A program made the translations under genes and the position numbers. Below, one piece after another: positions 39,125-48,481 of a stretch of 64,000 bases of DNA. Position 1 is the stretch's first letter; each line of letters begins with the position of its first letter. Origin of the DNA: Rhodothalassiaceae bacterium (GTDB lineage Bacteria > Pseudomonadota > Alphaproteobacteria > Sphingomonadales > Rhodothalassiaceae); assembly GCA_026004935.1 (NCBI GenBank), contig BPKC01000001.1:1837491-1901490 (forward strand). Reading direction: 5' to 3'. The notes under the pieces were generated by a model that was given only the letters and a program-made list of their open reading frames with translations, was not told the DNA's origin and searched no databases.

Positions 39125-41359
39125 ATGCCCGCCGGCCGCAGATCCGCGATCCCCGACCGGGCCCGAGCCTGCCGCGCGGGCCGCCGCGCCGCGGTCCTCG
39201 CCGCGGTTCTCGCCGGCGCGCCGCTCACCGGCACGTTGCCGGGCACCATCCTGCCGGCCCTCGCCCAGACGCCGCCGGCCGCAAGCCGCGAGGCGGGCGA
39301 GGAGGTCTCTTTTTCAGCCGACGAGGTCCGAATCGATACGCGGCAGCGGGTGATCGACGCCTACGGCCATGTGGAGCTGCGCCACCAGGGCTACGTGCTG
39401 ACCGCCGATCACCTGCGCTACGACGAGCGCAGCGGGGCCGTCCAGGCGGACGGCCGCGTCGTCATCCTGGATCCCGACGGCAACCGCCTCGAGGTCGCAA
39501 AAAGCGCCCTCAACGCGGACCTGAGAGCCGGCGTGGTGGAGGCGGCGCGCCTCATCTTTCGCGACGGGGCGCGTGTGGCGGCGCGCAAGGTGACCCGCGA
39601 CGCGCACGGCGTGAGCAGCTTCGAGCGGGCCGTCTACTCCCCCTGCCCGGTCTGCGACGCCCGGCCCGGGGGCAAGCCGCTCTGGGCGCTCAAGGCGGCC
39701 CGGGTCGAGCACGACCGGGCGCGGCACCGGATCGTGTTTCACGCCGCCACTCTCGAGATCAAGGGCGTGCCGGTGTTCTGGCTGCCCTTCGTCTCGGTGC
39801 CGGACCCGACGGTGAAGCGCGACCGCGGCTTTCTCGCGCCGGACGTCTTCAGCCGCGACGAGCTCGGCGTCGTCTTCAAGCTGCCCTACTATCTTCCGCT
39901 CTCTCCCTCCTCCGATCTCACGCTGACCCCGCTCATCGCCACCGGCGAGGCGCCGACGCTGGCGCTGCGCTACCGCCAGCGCTGGCAGCGGGCGGCGCTG
40001 TCGCTCGAGGGCGCCGGCACGCGTTCCGAACGCCCCGGCGAGACGCTGTTTTCGACGCGCCCGGCCGCGGCACGCGGCTACGTGCTCGCGCGCGCGCGGG
40101 TGCTGCACGGCGCGCACTGGCGATCGGATCTCCGACTCGAGGCCGCCAGCGACGACACCTTCGCCCGCCTCTACGGCTTCTCCGATGCCGATTCCTTCAC
40201 CAGCCGCTACCGGCTCGCGGGCGAGGCGGGCGGCTTGCGCGTCAGCACCGAGCTGCTGGGATTCCAGGGCCTGCACATCGAGGACCGCACGGGGCTTGCC
40301 GCGCTCGCGCTGCCGCTCATCGACGTCAACTGGCAGGCGCCGGGCGGCGTGCTGGGCGGGCGGCTGGAGGCGGGCGTCAACAGCCTGTCTCTGGTGCGCC
40401 CCGAGGGGGCCGACAGCTTCCGCCAGTCCGCGCGCCTCGCCTGGGCGCGCGAGGTGCTCGATCCGCTCGGAGGGCTCTGGCGCCTCGATCTTCTGGCCCG
40501 CGGCGATCTCTACGAGGTCGAGGACGCGGCGCGCATCGACGATCCGCTGTTCGCCGGCCGCGACGGCACCGCCGCGCGCGGAATCGGCGCGGCGGCGGTG
40601 ACCTGGCGCTGGCCGTGGCTGTCGACGGCGGGCGGCATGACCCACCGGATCGAGCCCGTCGTCCAGTTCGTCGCAACCCCGGCGCTCGACCCGGCCCCGG
40701 CGATCCCCGACGAGGATTCGCGCAGCTTCGCCCTGCGCTACGACAATCTCTTCGCGCTGGAGCGCGCGCCCGGGCTGGATCTCTTCGAGAGCGGCCCCAG
40801 GCTCGTCTACGCCCTCGCCTATGCGCTCGAGACCCGCGTGATCCATTTCGAGGCGGCGGCCGGCCAGTCCCGCCGGCTCGCGCGGCTTGCCGGGCAGTTT
40901 CCGGACGGCACCGGCATCGCCGGGCGGCGCTCGGACGTCGTCACCCACGCTCTGCTTGCGCTGCCCGGCGGCATGAGCCTCGTCTACGACGGCCAGCTCG
41001 ACGCGGACGACCTGAAGCCGAAGCGCCACGAGATCTTTCTCGACAACCGCCTGGGGCCGCTTCTCCTCACCGGCGGCTATGTGAAGATCGCGCGCGATCT
41101 CGCCATCCCGGACCGCGGCAACCGCGAGGAGCTGCGCTTTTCCGCGGCCCTGCAGCTGACCGCGGGCTTCGCGCTCACCGGCGGCCTGATCGAGAATCTG
41201 CAGCGCGACCAGCCGGTCGAGTACGAGGCGGGCCTGCGCTACGAGACGGGGTGTCTGGAGGTCGGCTTTACCGTGCGCAGGCGCAACACGCTCGACCGCG
41301 ACATCCGACCGGGCACCTCCTTCATCCTGCATCTGCGCCTGCGCAACCTCGGCTTCTGA
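39125..41359 (+). CDS. lptD: LPS-assembly outer membrane protein LptD
   Basis: LptD forms the outer-membrane pore that delivers LPS, or LPS-like glycolipid, to the cell surface. The 744-aa precursor has a signal peptide ending near LAQTPP. An LptA-like beta-jellyroll follows (about residues 55-130, VSFSADEVRIDTRQRVIDAYG). A large barrel carries VPVFWLPFVSVPDPTVKRDRG and ends in LHLRLRNLGF with the terminal Phe. Two cysteines in YSPCPVCDARPG and one in GCLEVGF could make disulfides. It is unexpected beside a locus lacking lpxD and lpxA, although Sphingomonadales also keep lptD. Confidence 0.9.
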   Translation: MPAGRRSAIPDRARACRAGRRAAVLAAVLAGAPLTGTLPGTILPALAQTPPAASREAGEEVSFSADEVRIDTRQRVIDAYGHVELRHQGYVLTADHLRYDERSGAVQADGRVVILDPDGNRLEVAKSALNADLRAGVVEAARLIFRDGARVAARKVTRDAHGVSSFERAVYSPCPVCDARPGGKPLWALKAARVEHDRARHRIVFHAATLEIKGVPVFWLPFVSVPDPTVKRDRGFLAPDVFSRDELGVVFKLPYYLPLSPSSDLTLTPLIATGEAPTLALRYRQRWQRAALSLEGAGTRSERPGETLFSTRPAAARGYVLARARVLHGAHWRSDLRLEAASDDTFARLYGFSDADSFTSRYRLAGEAGGLRVSTELLGFQGLHIEDRTGLAALALPLIDVNWQAPGGVLGGRLEAGVNSLSLVRPEGADSFRQSARLAWAREVLDPLGGLWRLDLLARGDLYEVEDAARIDDPLFAGRDGTAARGIGAAAVTWRWPWLSTAGGMTHRIEPVVQFVATPALDPAPAIPDEDSRSFALRYDNLFALERAPGLDLFESGPRLVYALAYALETRVIHFEAAAGQSRRLARLAGQFPDGTGIAGRRSDVVTHALLALPGGMSLVYDGQLDADDLKPKRHEIFLDNRLGPLLLTGGYVKIARDLAIPDRGNREELRFSAALQLTAGFALTGGLIENLQRDQPVEYEAGLRYETGCLEVGFTVRRRNTLDRDIRPGTSFILHLRLRNLGF

Positions 41360-41422
41360 GGCCCTGCGCCGAGTCGGCCGGACCCCGCCCCGGCCGGCGA
41401 TGCTGTCAAGCGCAAAATCCGC

Positions 41423-41450
41423 TTGCCCCATGCGCCGAGACGGCTAGAAT
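41423..41450 (+). promoter_or_regulatory. Candidate promoter for nrdJ
   Basis: TTGCCC (41423-41428), 16 bp, TAGAAT (41445-41450). A transcript would start near 41457 and carry a 160-nt leader before nrdJ. I see no B12 riboswitch motif in that leader. Confidence 0.5.
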
Positions 41451-41478
41451 TTGTGCCCAGCGAGGGAGGAGCCCCCAG

Positions 41479-41535
41479 ATGCTGCGGCGCGCGCCGCAGA
41501 CGGAGCGGCCGGAGAATCCCGCGGAATGCGCGTGA
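41479..41535 (+). CDS. Possible 18-aa leader peptide upstream of nrdJ
   Basis: An ATG at 41479 is preceded at 7 bp by GGGAGGAG (41464-41471), as strong a ribosome site as any in the window. It would encode MLRRAPQTERPENPAECA and stop at 41533-41535. It lies between the candidate promoter and nrdJ. No run of a single regulatory amino acid is evident. Translation, and any role in regulating nrdJ, are unproven. Confidence 0.3.
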   Translation: MLRRAPQTERPENPAECA

Positions 41536-41616
41536 AATCACCGCTTCGGACGGGCCGGCGTTCCCTCCAAATCGGCCGTGACAGCCACCATATACGGGAC
41601 GACCAGGGAGAGACCG

Positions 41617-44600
41617 ATGCGAATCGAGCGGCGATTCACGAAGGCGGGCGAAAGTCCCTACGCCGGCATCCGCTGGAAGAAGGCCAAGTCCGAGATCCGC
41701 AATCCCGACGGCAGCGTCGTCTTCCGCATGGATGCGGTCGAGGTGCCGGAGTCCTGGTCGCAGGTGGCGACCGACGTCATCGCCCAGAAGTATTTCCGCA
41801 AGGCCGGCGTGCCCCAGGCGCTCAAATCCGTGGAGGAGCCGGACGTGCCCTCCTGGCTGTGGCGCCGGGAGGCCGACGAGGAGGCGCTCGCCAGGCTTCC
41901 GGAAGACCGCCGCACGGGCTCCGAGACCAGTGCCAAGCAGGTCTTCGACCGGCTCGCCGGCACCTGGACCTGGTGGGGCTGGAAGGCCGGCTACTTCGAT
42001 TCGGAGAGTGATGCCCGCGCCTTCTTCGACGAGCTGCGCTACATGCTCGCCCACCAGATGGCGGCGCCCAACTCGCCGCAGTGGTTCAACACCGGACTCC
42101 ACTGGGCCTATGGCATCGACGGGCCGGCGCAGGGACATTTCTACGTCGATCACACGACCGGCGAGGTCAAACGCTCGACCAGCGCCTACGAGCGCCCGCA
42201 GCCGCATGCCTGCTTCATCCAGTCGGTGGCCGACGATCTCGTCAACGAGGGTGGCATCATGGATCTGTGGGTGCGCGAGGCGCGCCTGTTCAAATACGGC
42301 TCGGGCACCGGCACCAACTTCTCCAATCTGCGCGGCGAGGGCGAGCCGCTGTCCGGCGGCGGCCGCTCCTCGGGGCTGATGAGCTTCCTCAAGATCGGCG
42401 ACCGCGCGGCGGGCGCCATCAAGTCCGGCGGCACCACCCGGCGCGCGGCCAAGATGGTGATCGTGGACATCGACCATCCCGACATCGAGGAGTTCATCGA
42501 CTGGAAGGTCCGCGAGGAGCAGAAGGTGGCGGCGCTGGTCGCCGGCTCGCGGCTCGCCAGCCGGCATTTGAACCGCATCATGGAGGCCTGCCACCGTCAG
42601 CGGGACCGGCTGGGCGATGACGCCTTCGACCCGAAGAAGAACGAGGCGCTGAAAGCCGAGATCATCGCCGCGCGGCGCGCCGAGATCCCGGACAACTACA
42701 TCTTCCGTGTCATCCAGCTCGCGCGCCAGGGCGCGACGGGCATCGATTTTCCCGTCTTCGATACGGACTGGGACGGCGAGGCCTATGCCACCGTCTCCGG
42801 CCAGAACTCCAACAACTCCGTGCGGGTGTCCGACGCCTTCATGGAGGCGGTGCACAGGGGTCTGCCGTGGAAGCTGACGCGGCGCACCGATGGCGCGGTC
42901 GCGCGCACGGTGGATGCCGGCGAGCTGTGGGAGAAGGTCGCCTATGCGGCCTGGGCCTGCGCGGATCCGGGCGTGCAGTTCGACACGACCATCAACGACT
43001 GGCACACCTGCCCGGCCTCGGGCCGGATCCGGGCCTCCAACCCCTGCTCGGAATACATGTTCCTGGATGACACGGCCTGCAATCTGGCCTCGCTCAACCT
43101 CATGGCCTTCCGCTCCGAGGACGGGCGCTTCCGGGTCGCCGACTTCGCCCATGCGGTGCGGCTGTGGACGATCGTGCTCGAGATCTCGGTGCTGATGGCG
43201 CAGTTCCCCTCCGCCCGCATCGCCGAGCTCAGCTACCGCTTCCGCACGCTCGGCCTCGGCTATGCGAATCTCGGCGGGCTGCTGATGTCGCTTGGGCTTC
43301 CCTATGACAGCGACGAGGGCCGGGCGCTGGCCGGTGCCATCACCGCCCTGCTCACCGGCGTCGCCTACCGCACCTCCGCCGAGATGGCCGAAGAGCTCGG
43401 CGCCTTCCCGGGCTATGCGGAGAACGCCGGGCACATGCTGCGCGTCATCCGCAACCACCGGCGCGCGGCCCATGGCGAGAAGACGGGCTACGAGGCGCTC
43501 CACACGCCGCCCGTGCCGCTCGATCACGCCCACTGCCCCGATGCGGGGCTGCTCGAGGCCGCGGTGAAGGCCTGGGACGAGGCGCTGGCGCTGGGCGAGA
43601 AGCACGGCTTCCGCAACGCCCAGGTCTCCGTGATCGCGCCCACCGGCACCATCGGCCTCGTGATGGACTGCGACACCACCGGCATCGAGCCGGACTACGC
43701 GCTCGTCAAGTTCAAGAAGCTGGCGGGCGGTGGCTACTTCAAGATCATCAACAGGATCGTGCCGCAGGCCCTTGAAGTGCTTGGCTATTCCAAGGACGAG
43801 ATCGCGGAGATCATCGCCTATGCCGTGGGCCGCGGCACGCTCGAAGGCGCCCCCTTCATCAACCCCGAGACCTTGAAGGAGAAAGGCTTCGGCACGGCCC
43901 AGATCCAGGCCGTCGAAGAGCAGCTCGCCCAGGCCTTCGACATCCGCTTCGCCTTCAACCGCTGGACCCTGGGCGACGACTTCTGCCGCAACGTCCTGGG
44001 GCTCACGGACGAGCAGCTGGCGGATGTCACCCTCGACATCCTCTCCCACCTCGGCTTCAGCGACGAGGAGATCGAGGCGGCGAACACCTACGTGTGCGGC
44101 GCGATGACGCTCGAAGGCGCGCCGCATCTGAAAGACGAGCATCTGCCCGTCTTCGACTGCGCGAGCCCCTGCGGCCGGCGCGGGAAGCGCTTCCTGAGCT
44201 GGGAGGCGCACATCCGCATGATGGCGGCGGCCCAGCCCTTCATCTCGGGCGCGATCTCCAAGACCATCAACATGCCGAATGCGGCCACCGTCGAGGACTG
44301 CCGCAAGGCCTACGAGCTCGCCTGGCGGCTGGGGCTGAAGGCGATCGCGCTCTACCGCGACGGCTCCAAGCTCTCCCAGCCGCTCGCCGGCCAGCTCCTG
44401 TCCGCGGAGGATCTGGAGATCCTCACGGACGACGAGACGGCGCCGGGCGAGAAGGCCCGCGTGATCGCCGAGCGGGTGGTCGAGAAGGTCGTGGAGGTCG
44501 AGCGCGTCGTGCGCGGCGAGCGCCGGCGGCTGCCGCAGCGGCGCAAGGGCTACACCCAGAAGGCCATCGTCGGCGGCCACAAGGTCTATCTGCGCACCGG

Positions 44601-45288
44601 CGAATACGACGACGGCACGCTGGGCGAGATCTTCATCGACATGCACAAGGAAGGCGCCGCCTTCCGCGCGATGATGAACAACTTCGCCATCGCGATCTCC
44701 ATCGGCCTGCAGTACGGCGTGCCGCTGGAGGAATTCGTGGACGCCTTCACCTTCACCCGCTTCGAGCCCTACGGCCGGGTGGAAGGCAACGACGCCATCA
44801 AGATGGCGACCTCCATCCTCGACTACATCTTCCGCGAGCTCGCAATCTCCTACTTGGGCCGCACCGAGCTCGCCCATGTCGAGCCGGAGGATCTGCGCCA
44901 CGACACGCTCGGCCGCGGCGCACGCGAAGGCGCGGCGGGTGAGGCCGGCGGCAAGGAGGACGTGGCGGCCGAAGAGGTGCTGAAAAAGCTCGCCTCCACC
45001 GGCTATGTGCGCTCCAACCTCTATGTGCTGAAGGGCGGCGGCCGGAAGCAGGGTGGCGCGCGGCCGGCCGAGGCCCGCAGCCATGACGAGACGACGGCCG
45101 ACCACGGGCTCCAGCAGGCGGTCGGGCACGACATGGTCGTCGGCGCCGGCGCGGCAGACGCCCGCACGCTGGCCCGCATGCAGGGGTTCGAGGGCGATGC
45201 CTGCGGCGAATGCGGCAACTTCACCCTCGTGCGCAACGGCACCTGCCTCAAATGCGCGACCTGCGGGGCGACGACGGGCTGCAGCTGA
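41617..45288 (+). CDS. nrdJ: Adenosylcobalamin-dependent (class II) ribonucleotide reductase
   Basis: NrdJ makes deoxyribonucleotides using a B12-derived thiyl radical and needs neither oxygen nor a second subunit. The 1223-aa protein begins [11 protein letters not shown]. It has the substrate and radical regions [29 protein letters not shown] and [20 protein letters not shown] (catalytic cysteine), plus [20 protein letters not shown]. The C-terminal zinc finger [22 protein letters not shown] carries redox cysteines. The length of about 1,200 aa is the alphaproteobacterial form. GGGAG precedes the ATG; an in-frame ATG at 41578 is less likely. No other RNR gene is nearby. Confidence 0.95.
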   Translation: MRIERRFTKAGESPYAGIRWKKAKSEIRNPDGSVVFRMDAVEVPESWSQVATDVIAQKYFRKAGVPQALKSVEEPDVPSWLWRREADEEALARLPEDRRTGSETSAKQVFDRLAGTWTWWGWKAGYFDSESDARAFFDELRYMLAHQMAAPNSPQWFNTGLHWAYGIDGPAQGHFYVDHTTGEVKRSTSAYERPQPHACFIQSVADDLVNEGGIMDLWVREARLFKYGSGTGTNFSNLRGEGEPLSGGGRSSGLMSFLKIGDRAAGAIKSGGTTRRAAKMVIVDIDHPDIEEFIDWKVREEQKVAALVAGSRLASRHLNRIMEACHRQRDRLGDDAFDPKKNEALKAEIIAARRAEIPDNYIFRVIQLARQGATGIDFPVFDTDWDGEAYATVSGQNSNNSVRVSDAFMEAVHRGLPWKLTRRTDGAVARTVDAGELWEKVAYAAWACADPGVQFDTTINDWHTCPASGRIRASNPCSEYMFLDDTACNLASLNLMAFRSEDGRFRVADFAHAVRLWTIVLEISVLMAQFPSARIAELSYRFRTLGLGYANLGGLLMSLGLPYDSDEGRALAGAITALLTGVAYRTSAEMAEELGAFPGYAENAGHMLRVIRNHRRAAHGEKTGYEALHTPPVPLDHAHCPDAGLLEAAVKAWDEALALGEKHGFRNAQVSVIAPTGTIGLVMDCDTTGIEPDYALVKFKKLAGGGYFKIINRIVPQALEVLGYSKDEIAEIIAYAVGRGTLEGAPFINPETLKEKGFGTAQIQAVEEQLAQAFDIRFAFNRWTLGDDFCRNVLGLTDEQLADVTLDILSHLGFSDEEIEAANTYVCGAMTLEGAPHLKDEHLPVFDCASPCGRRGKRFLSWEAHIRMMAAAQPFISGAISKTINMPNAATVEDCRKAYELAWRLGLKAIALYRDGSKLSQPLAGQLLSAEDLEILTDDETAPGEKARVIAERVVEKVVEVERVVRGERRRLPQRRKGYTQKAIVGGHKVYLRTGEYDDGTLGEIFIDMHKEGAAFRAMMNNFAIAISIGLQYGVPLEEFVDAFTFTRFEPYGRVEGNDAIKMATSILDYIFRELAISYLGRTELAHVEPEDLRHDTLGRGAREGAAGEAGGKEDVAAEEVLKKLASTGYVRSNLYVLKGGGRKQGGARPAEARSHDETTADHGLQQAVGHDMVVGAGAADARTLARMQGFEGDACGECGNFTLVRNGTCLKCATCGATTGCS

Positions 45289-45330
45289 GCGGCGCGACCG
45301 GCGTCAGGCCGGGAGAATTCCTCAACCATG

Positions 45331-45366
45331 GGAGGCGTCTGCGGTCGGAAGCCGCAGGCGCCTTCC
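45331..45366 (+). terminator. Hairpin terminator after nrdJ
   Basis: GGCGTCTGCGG pairs with CCGCAGGCGCC (one G-T pair, 7-nt loop), followed by the pyrimidine run TTCCCTCCTTTC. It lies 43 bp past the nrdJ stop. The lack of a pure T tract leaves some doubt. Confidence 0.5.
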
Positions 45367-45536
45367 CTCCTTTCGGGCATCCGGCCGCCGCCCGGCTTCC
45401 GCCGCCCGCATGGCGAAGGAAAGATCGCCGAAGGGCGCGCCCGGTCGACGGGCTCCGCACGTTGCTCCGCCCACCGGGTGACAACGGGGGCGCAACCCGG
45501 CAGGTAACGAAAAGGCGACCGGGGGATGCCGCCTCC

Positions 45537-45956
45537 CTCTCGCGTCGTTCGCCGGCTTGACCGGCGAACCCATCGGCGGGGGACGGCAGCTCCGACGGCG
45601 GTAATTGGCCCCGCCGTCGGCTGGATCCGCCGATCAAGTCGGCGGATGACGAGAAGGGGACCGGACCCGCCGGTCAAGCGGGCGGGTGATACCCTTTCTC
45701 TTCGTCATTCGCCGCGAAGGCGGCGAATCCAGCCGCCATGCGTGACGATCCCGGCGCTTGGGGTTGCTTCCCTTTCCGCTGGACCCGCCGGTCAAGCCGG
45801 CGGGTGACGAAGAGAAAGGTGCCGGCGGGTGACGAAGAGAAAGGTGCCGGCGGGTGACGAAGAGAAAGGTGCCGGCGGGTGACGAAGAGAGTGTGACGGC
45901 GGGTGACATCCTTCCTCCTCGTCATTCGCCGCGAAAGCGGCGAATCCAGCCGCCGG
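45537..45956. repeat. Repeat array R5 with a 25-bp minisatellite
   Basis: C, A and B palindromes lie between the 3' ends of nrdJ and the chorismate mutase gene. A variant palindrome with arms ATCCGCCGA and TCGGCGGAT occurs at 45625-45647. The 25-bp unit at 45796-45820 is repeated at 45821-45845 and 45846-45870, then partially at 45871-45890. Each unit is half of an A palindrome plus GACGAAGAGAAAGGT. Confidence 0.88.
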
Positions 45957-46026
45957 GCGAGACGGCGTCCGCTGCGGAGAATTGCCCGTGCCGCCTGCCG
46001 GACCCGCCGGCCGGCGCGAGCAGGCC

Positions 46027-46124
46027 GCATAAAAGTGGCCCGAAGGGCGATGGGGGGAACCCTTCGGGCCGGATGCGCACCGGTGCGTCGTCGTGCACGC
46101 ATCGCACGTCTCGATGAGGTGCGA
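46027..46124 (-). ncRNA. Candidate small RNA ending in an intrinsic terminator
   Basis: On the minus strand a possible promoter (TTGCAC at 46158-46153, 17 bp, CTAGGG at 46135-46130) is followed by about 95 nt that fold well. The 3' end is a perfect 11-bp hairpin (arms GGCCCGAAGGG and CCCTTCGGGCC, 46037-46070), then CAC and TTTT. The segment codes for nothing convincing and lies outside the repeat modules. I do not recognise a known RNA family. Confidence 0.4.
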
Positions 46125-46321
46125 ATCACCCCTAGCCGATTCGCCGCCCCGCGTGCAAGCAAAAAGTTTCGGTATATTTCTCACCGCTCACGACAATGGA
46201 GCCGACGCCGCGGAGTCAGGTCGCCTCCCCCGGCCGCGACCGGCCTCTTCACAGGATCGGCCCGCCTCGTGAAGTTTCTGGACGCGAGAAGATTCCGCCG
46301 CCATGCTCCGCGGCCGCCGCC

Positions 46322-46654
46322 TTACGACGCCGGATCCCCGTCCCCGCGGCGGTCGAAACAGGCGAACTCGTAGGCGATGGAGCGGGCGATGATATTTCGA
46401 TAGATGTCGACCAGCGCCCGCACGACCTCCTCCTCCGCGCCGGCCGCGCGCGCCACGGCGGCCACATGGGCGAGCACCTCGCGCTTGCGGGGCGCGTCGT
46501 AGACCGTCTCGCGGCTGGTCTTGATGTGGGCGGCCTCCTTCATGCAGGCGAAGCGGCGGACAAGGCGCGCCGCGATTTCCTCGTCCAGCGCGTCGATGCG
46601 CCGGCGCAGCGCCGCCATGTCCCGCACCCCGGTCTCTTCCGACCCATCCGCCAT
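46322..46654 (-). CDS. Chorismate mutase (AroQ type)
   Basis: This enzyme converts chorismate to prephenate for phenylalanine and tyrosine synthesis. The 110-aa all-helical protein has MAALRRRIDALDEEIAARLV as helix 1 with the active-site Arg. VRRFACMKEAAHIK supplies the Lys, RKREVLAHVAAVA follows, and IYRNIIARSIAYEFACF forms the last helix. It is a free-standing mutase with no dehydratase fused. Isochorismate-pyruvate lyase shares the fold and is a less likely alternative. The ATG at 46618 is an internal alternative start. Confidence 0.85.
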   Translation of the reverse strand: MADGSEETGVRDMAALRRRIDALDEEIAARLVRRFACMKEAAHIKTSRETVYDAPRKREVLAHVAAVARAAGAEEEVVRALVDIYRNIIARSIAYEFACFDRRGDGDPAS

Positions 46655-46776
46655 CGCGCGTTCCGCCCCGTCCTGCCGGTTCCGTCGCCTGCCGGAGACG
46701 GGGATAGCCGGTTCGCGCGCCGCGCGCCAGCACCCGTGCGGGATGAGATCCGCCGCCGGCGGGCGCCGGCAGCCGG

Positions 46777-47631
46777 CTACCGGCCCCCGGGCCGGGCCGG
46801 AGCGGGGGCCGCGGCCGGTTGCGGCAGCCGGCCGGTGATGAGCGCGCGGGCGCGCGCCGGCCCGTCGAGCTCGGCGACCGCCCGGTAGAAGGCGAGCGCC
46901 GCATCCGTAAGGCCGGCCTCGAGCGCGAGCCGGCGCGCCTGCTCCCCGTCGCCGGCCAGCATCGCCGCAAGCACGAGATTGCGCAGCGCAAGCTGACGCA
47001 GGGACGGCCCGCGCTCGGCCAGCATCGACAGCAGATCATTCGCCGCGGCGAGATCTTCCGCCAGGGCGTAGGAAAGCGCGAGATTGACGATGAGACCGGG
47101 ATCGTCCGGAAAGCGCTGCAGGCCCTCGGCATAGGTCATGCGGGCGGCGAGCCCGTCGCCGCGCCACTCGGCGATCAGGCCCCTGATGCGGTAGTAGCCG
47201 GCCGGGCGGCGTGCGGGCGGGATCGCATCGAGTGCAGCCTGCGCCCGCTCGGGTGAACCTTCGCGCAGCGCCTCGGCCGCGCGCGCCACCGCGAGCAGGG
47301 GATGGTCCGGCTCGAGCGCCGCGATCCGCCCGAGCGCCATTTCGGCGATATCCTCGCGCCCGACGACCTCGGCGAGCTCATGCACGCGCACCCAGCGCGC
47401 GACGTCCCCCGGCGCGCGTTCGGCCGCGCGCAAGGCGAATCCCAGCGCCGTCTCGTGGGCACCGCGCTGCGCGAGCCTGGACACCATCTCGTCTAGCGCG
47501 GCCGGATCGTCGAGCCGGGCGGACGGCGATCCCGGTGCCGGGGGCAGATCGGCGTCCATCGCGCAGCCGACGAGCGCCAGCACGGGCAGCAGCGGAAACA
47601 TGCGCCGGACGGTTTGCCGGAAACGGACCAT
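46777..47631 (-). CDS. TPR lipoprotein
   Basis: The 284-aa precursor has a lipobox LVGC at about residue 23, so it is probably an outer- or inner-membrane lipoprotein facing the periplasm. The rest is tetratricopeptide-like helical repeats (ALGFALRAAERAPGDVARWV, AARMTYAEGLQRFPDDPGLI, NLALSYALAEDLAAANDLL). It resembles TadD-type pilus-assembly TPR lipoproteins, but no tad genes are visible. An ATG at 47601 would give a shorter, more typical signal. It ends 122 bp before the chorismate mutase gene on the same strand. Confidence 0.7.
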   Translation of the reverse strand: MVRFRQTVRRMFPLLPVLALVGCAMDADLPPAPGSPSARLDDPAALDEMVSRLAQRGAHETALGFALRAAERAPGDVARWVRVHELAEVVGREDIAEMALGRIAALEPDHPLLAVARAAEALREGSPERAQAALDAIPPARRPAGYYRIRGLIAEWRGDGLAARMTYAEGLQRFPDDPGLIVNLALSYALAEDLAAANDLLSMLAERGPSLRQLALRNLVLAAMLAGDGEQARRLALEAGLTDAALAFYRAVAELDGPARARALITGRLPQPAAAPAPARPGGR

Positions 47632-47739
47632 TCGGCTCTCATCCTCGCCATGGCGGCCGCGGGAAGGTCTTGCCTTTCCCGCCCCGCCGCTGCCAATCAG
47701 GGGACCGCGGGCGCGGGCGCGGTGTCAAGGGAAAAGGCC

Positions 47740-48334
47740 ATGCCGGGTTTCGACGAGACGGTGGACTGGGAGGAGCGCTACCGCAGGGGCGAGACGCCCT
47801 GGGAACGGGGCGCGCTCCATCCCGCCTTCACCGCCTGGGAACGGGCGGGCGCCTTCGCGGGGATTCGTTCGGTGCTCGTGCCCCTGGCCGGGCGGGCGCC
47901 GGAGCCGCTGGCTTTTGCGCGCCTCGGCATCCGCCCGACACTGGTCGACCTGTCCGCCACCGCGCTCGCCGAGCAGCGCCGGCGCCTCGAGGAGGCGGGA
48001 CTTCAGGCCGCCTTCATCGAGGCGGACATCCTGGCGATGCCGCTGTCCGGCCGCATGGGATGCGATCTGGGACCAGGCGGCGATGTGCGCCCTGCCGCCC
48101 CGCCACTGGGAGCCCTATGTGGCGCGGCTGGCCGCCTGGCTCAAACCGGGCGGGCGGCTGTTCGCGCTCTTCATGCAGACAGACGGGCGCGCCGGCCCGC
48201 CCTTCCATCAGGACGTCGCCCAGATGCGGCTGCTTTTCCCCGCCCCGCTCTGGCAGTGGCCGGACGAGGCCGCCGGCCGCTTCCCCCACCCCGCCGGGCT
48301 GGAGGAGCTGGCCTTCATGCTCACGCGGGCCTGA
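47740..48334 (+). pseudogene. TPMT-family methyltransferase, broken by one frameshift
   Basis: The N-terminal half (MPGFDETVDWEERYRRGETP..., then LVDLSATALAEQRRRLEEAG) is in one frame. The C-terminal half (WDAIWDQAAMCALPPRHWEP, WLKPGGRLFALFMQTDG, LEELAFMLTRA) is in the next frame. Removing one G from the GGG at 48057-48059 joins them as ...SGRMDAIWDQAA and restores a 197-aa protein of normal length for SAM-dependent thiopurine/thiol methyltransferases. The SAM loop reads LVPLAGRAPE instead of a Gly-rich GCGRG type, so activity may already be in doubt. This is either a real mutation or a sequencing error. AAGGGAAAAGG precedes the ATG. Confidence 0.8.
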
Positions 48335-48374
48335 GGCGCCCGGATCGCCCGGCGAAAAGGGTGTCGGTTTCCTT

Positions 48375-48404
48375 TTGACAAGCGCATCATTTCAAGCTTA
48401 AACT
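48375..48404 (+). promoter_or_regulatory. Candidate promoter for the TonB-dependent receptor
   Basis: A perfect TTGACA (48375-48380) is followed 18 bp later by TAAACT (48399-48404) in a locally AT-richer stretch. It lies about 75 bp before the receptor start. No Fur box was recognised. Confidence 0.5.
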
Positions 48405-48481
48405 ATCTCCGTCGCCCCGGGGAGGACGACGAATGAGGCCGCGTCAGACGGCTCGTGCGTGCCGGAAGAGGGAGAACACCC

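Noticed and set aside
37522-41535. A 1337-codon plus-strand frame and other very long frames opposite lptD, nrdJ and bamA
   Set aside because: They are antisense or out-of-frame shadows of clear genes in GC-rich DNA and have no domain resemblance.
41360-41616. Cobalamin riboswitch upstream of nrdJ
   Set aside because: No B12-box-like core could be found in the leader by eye.
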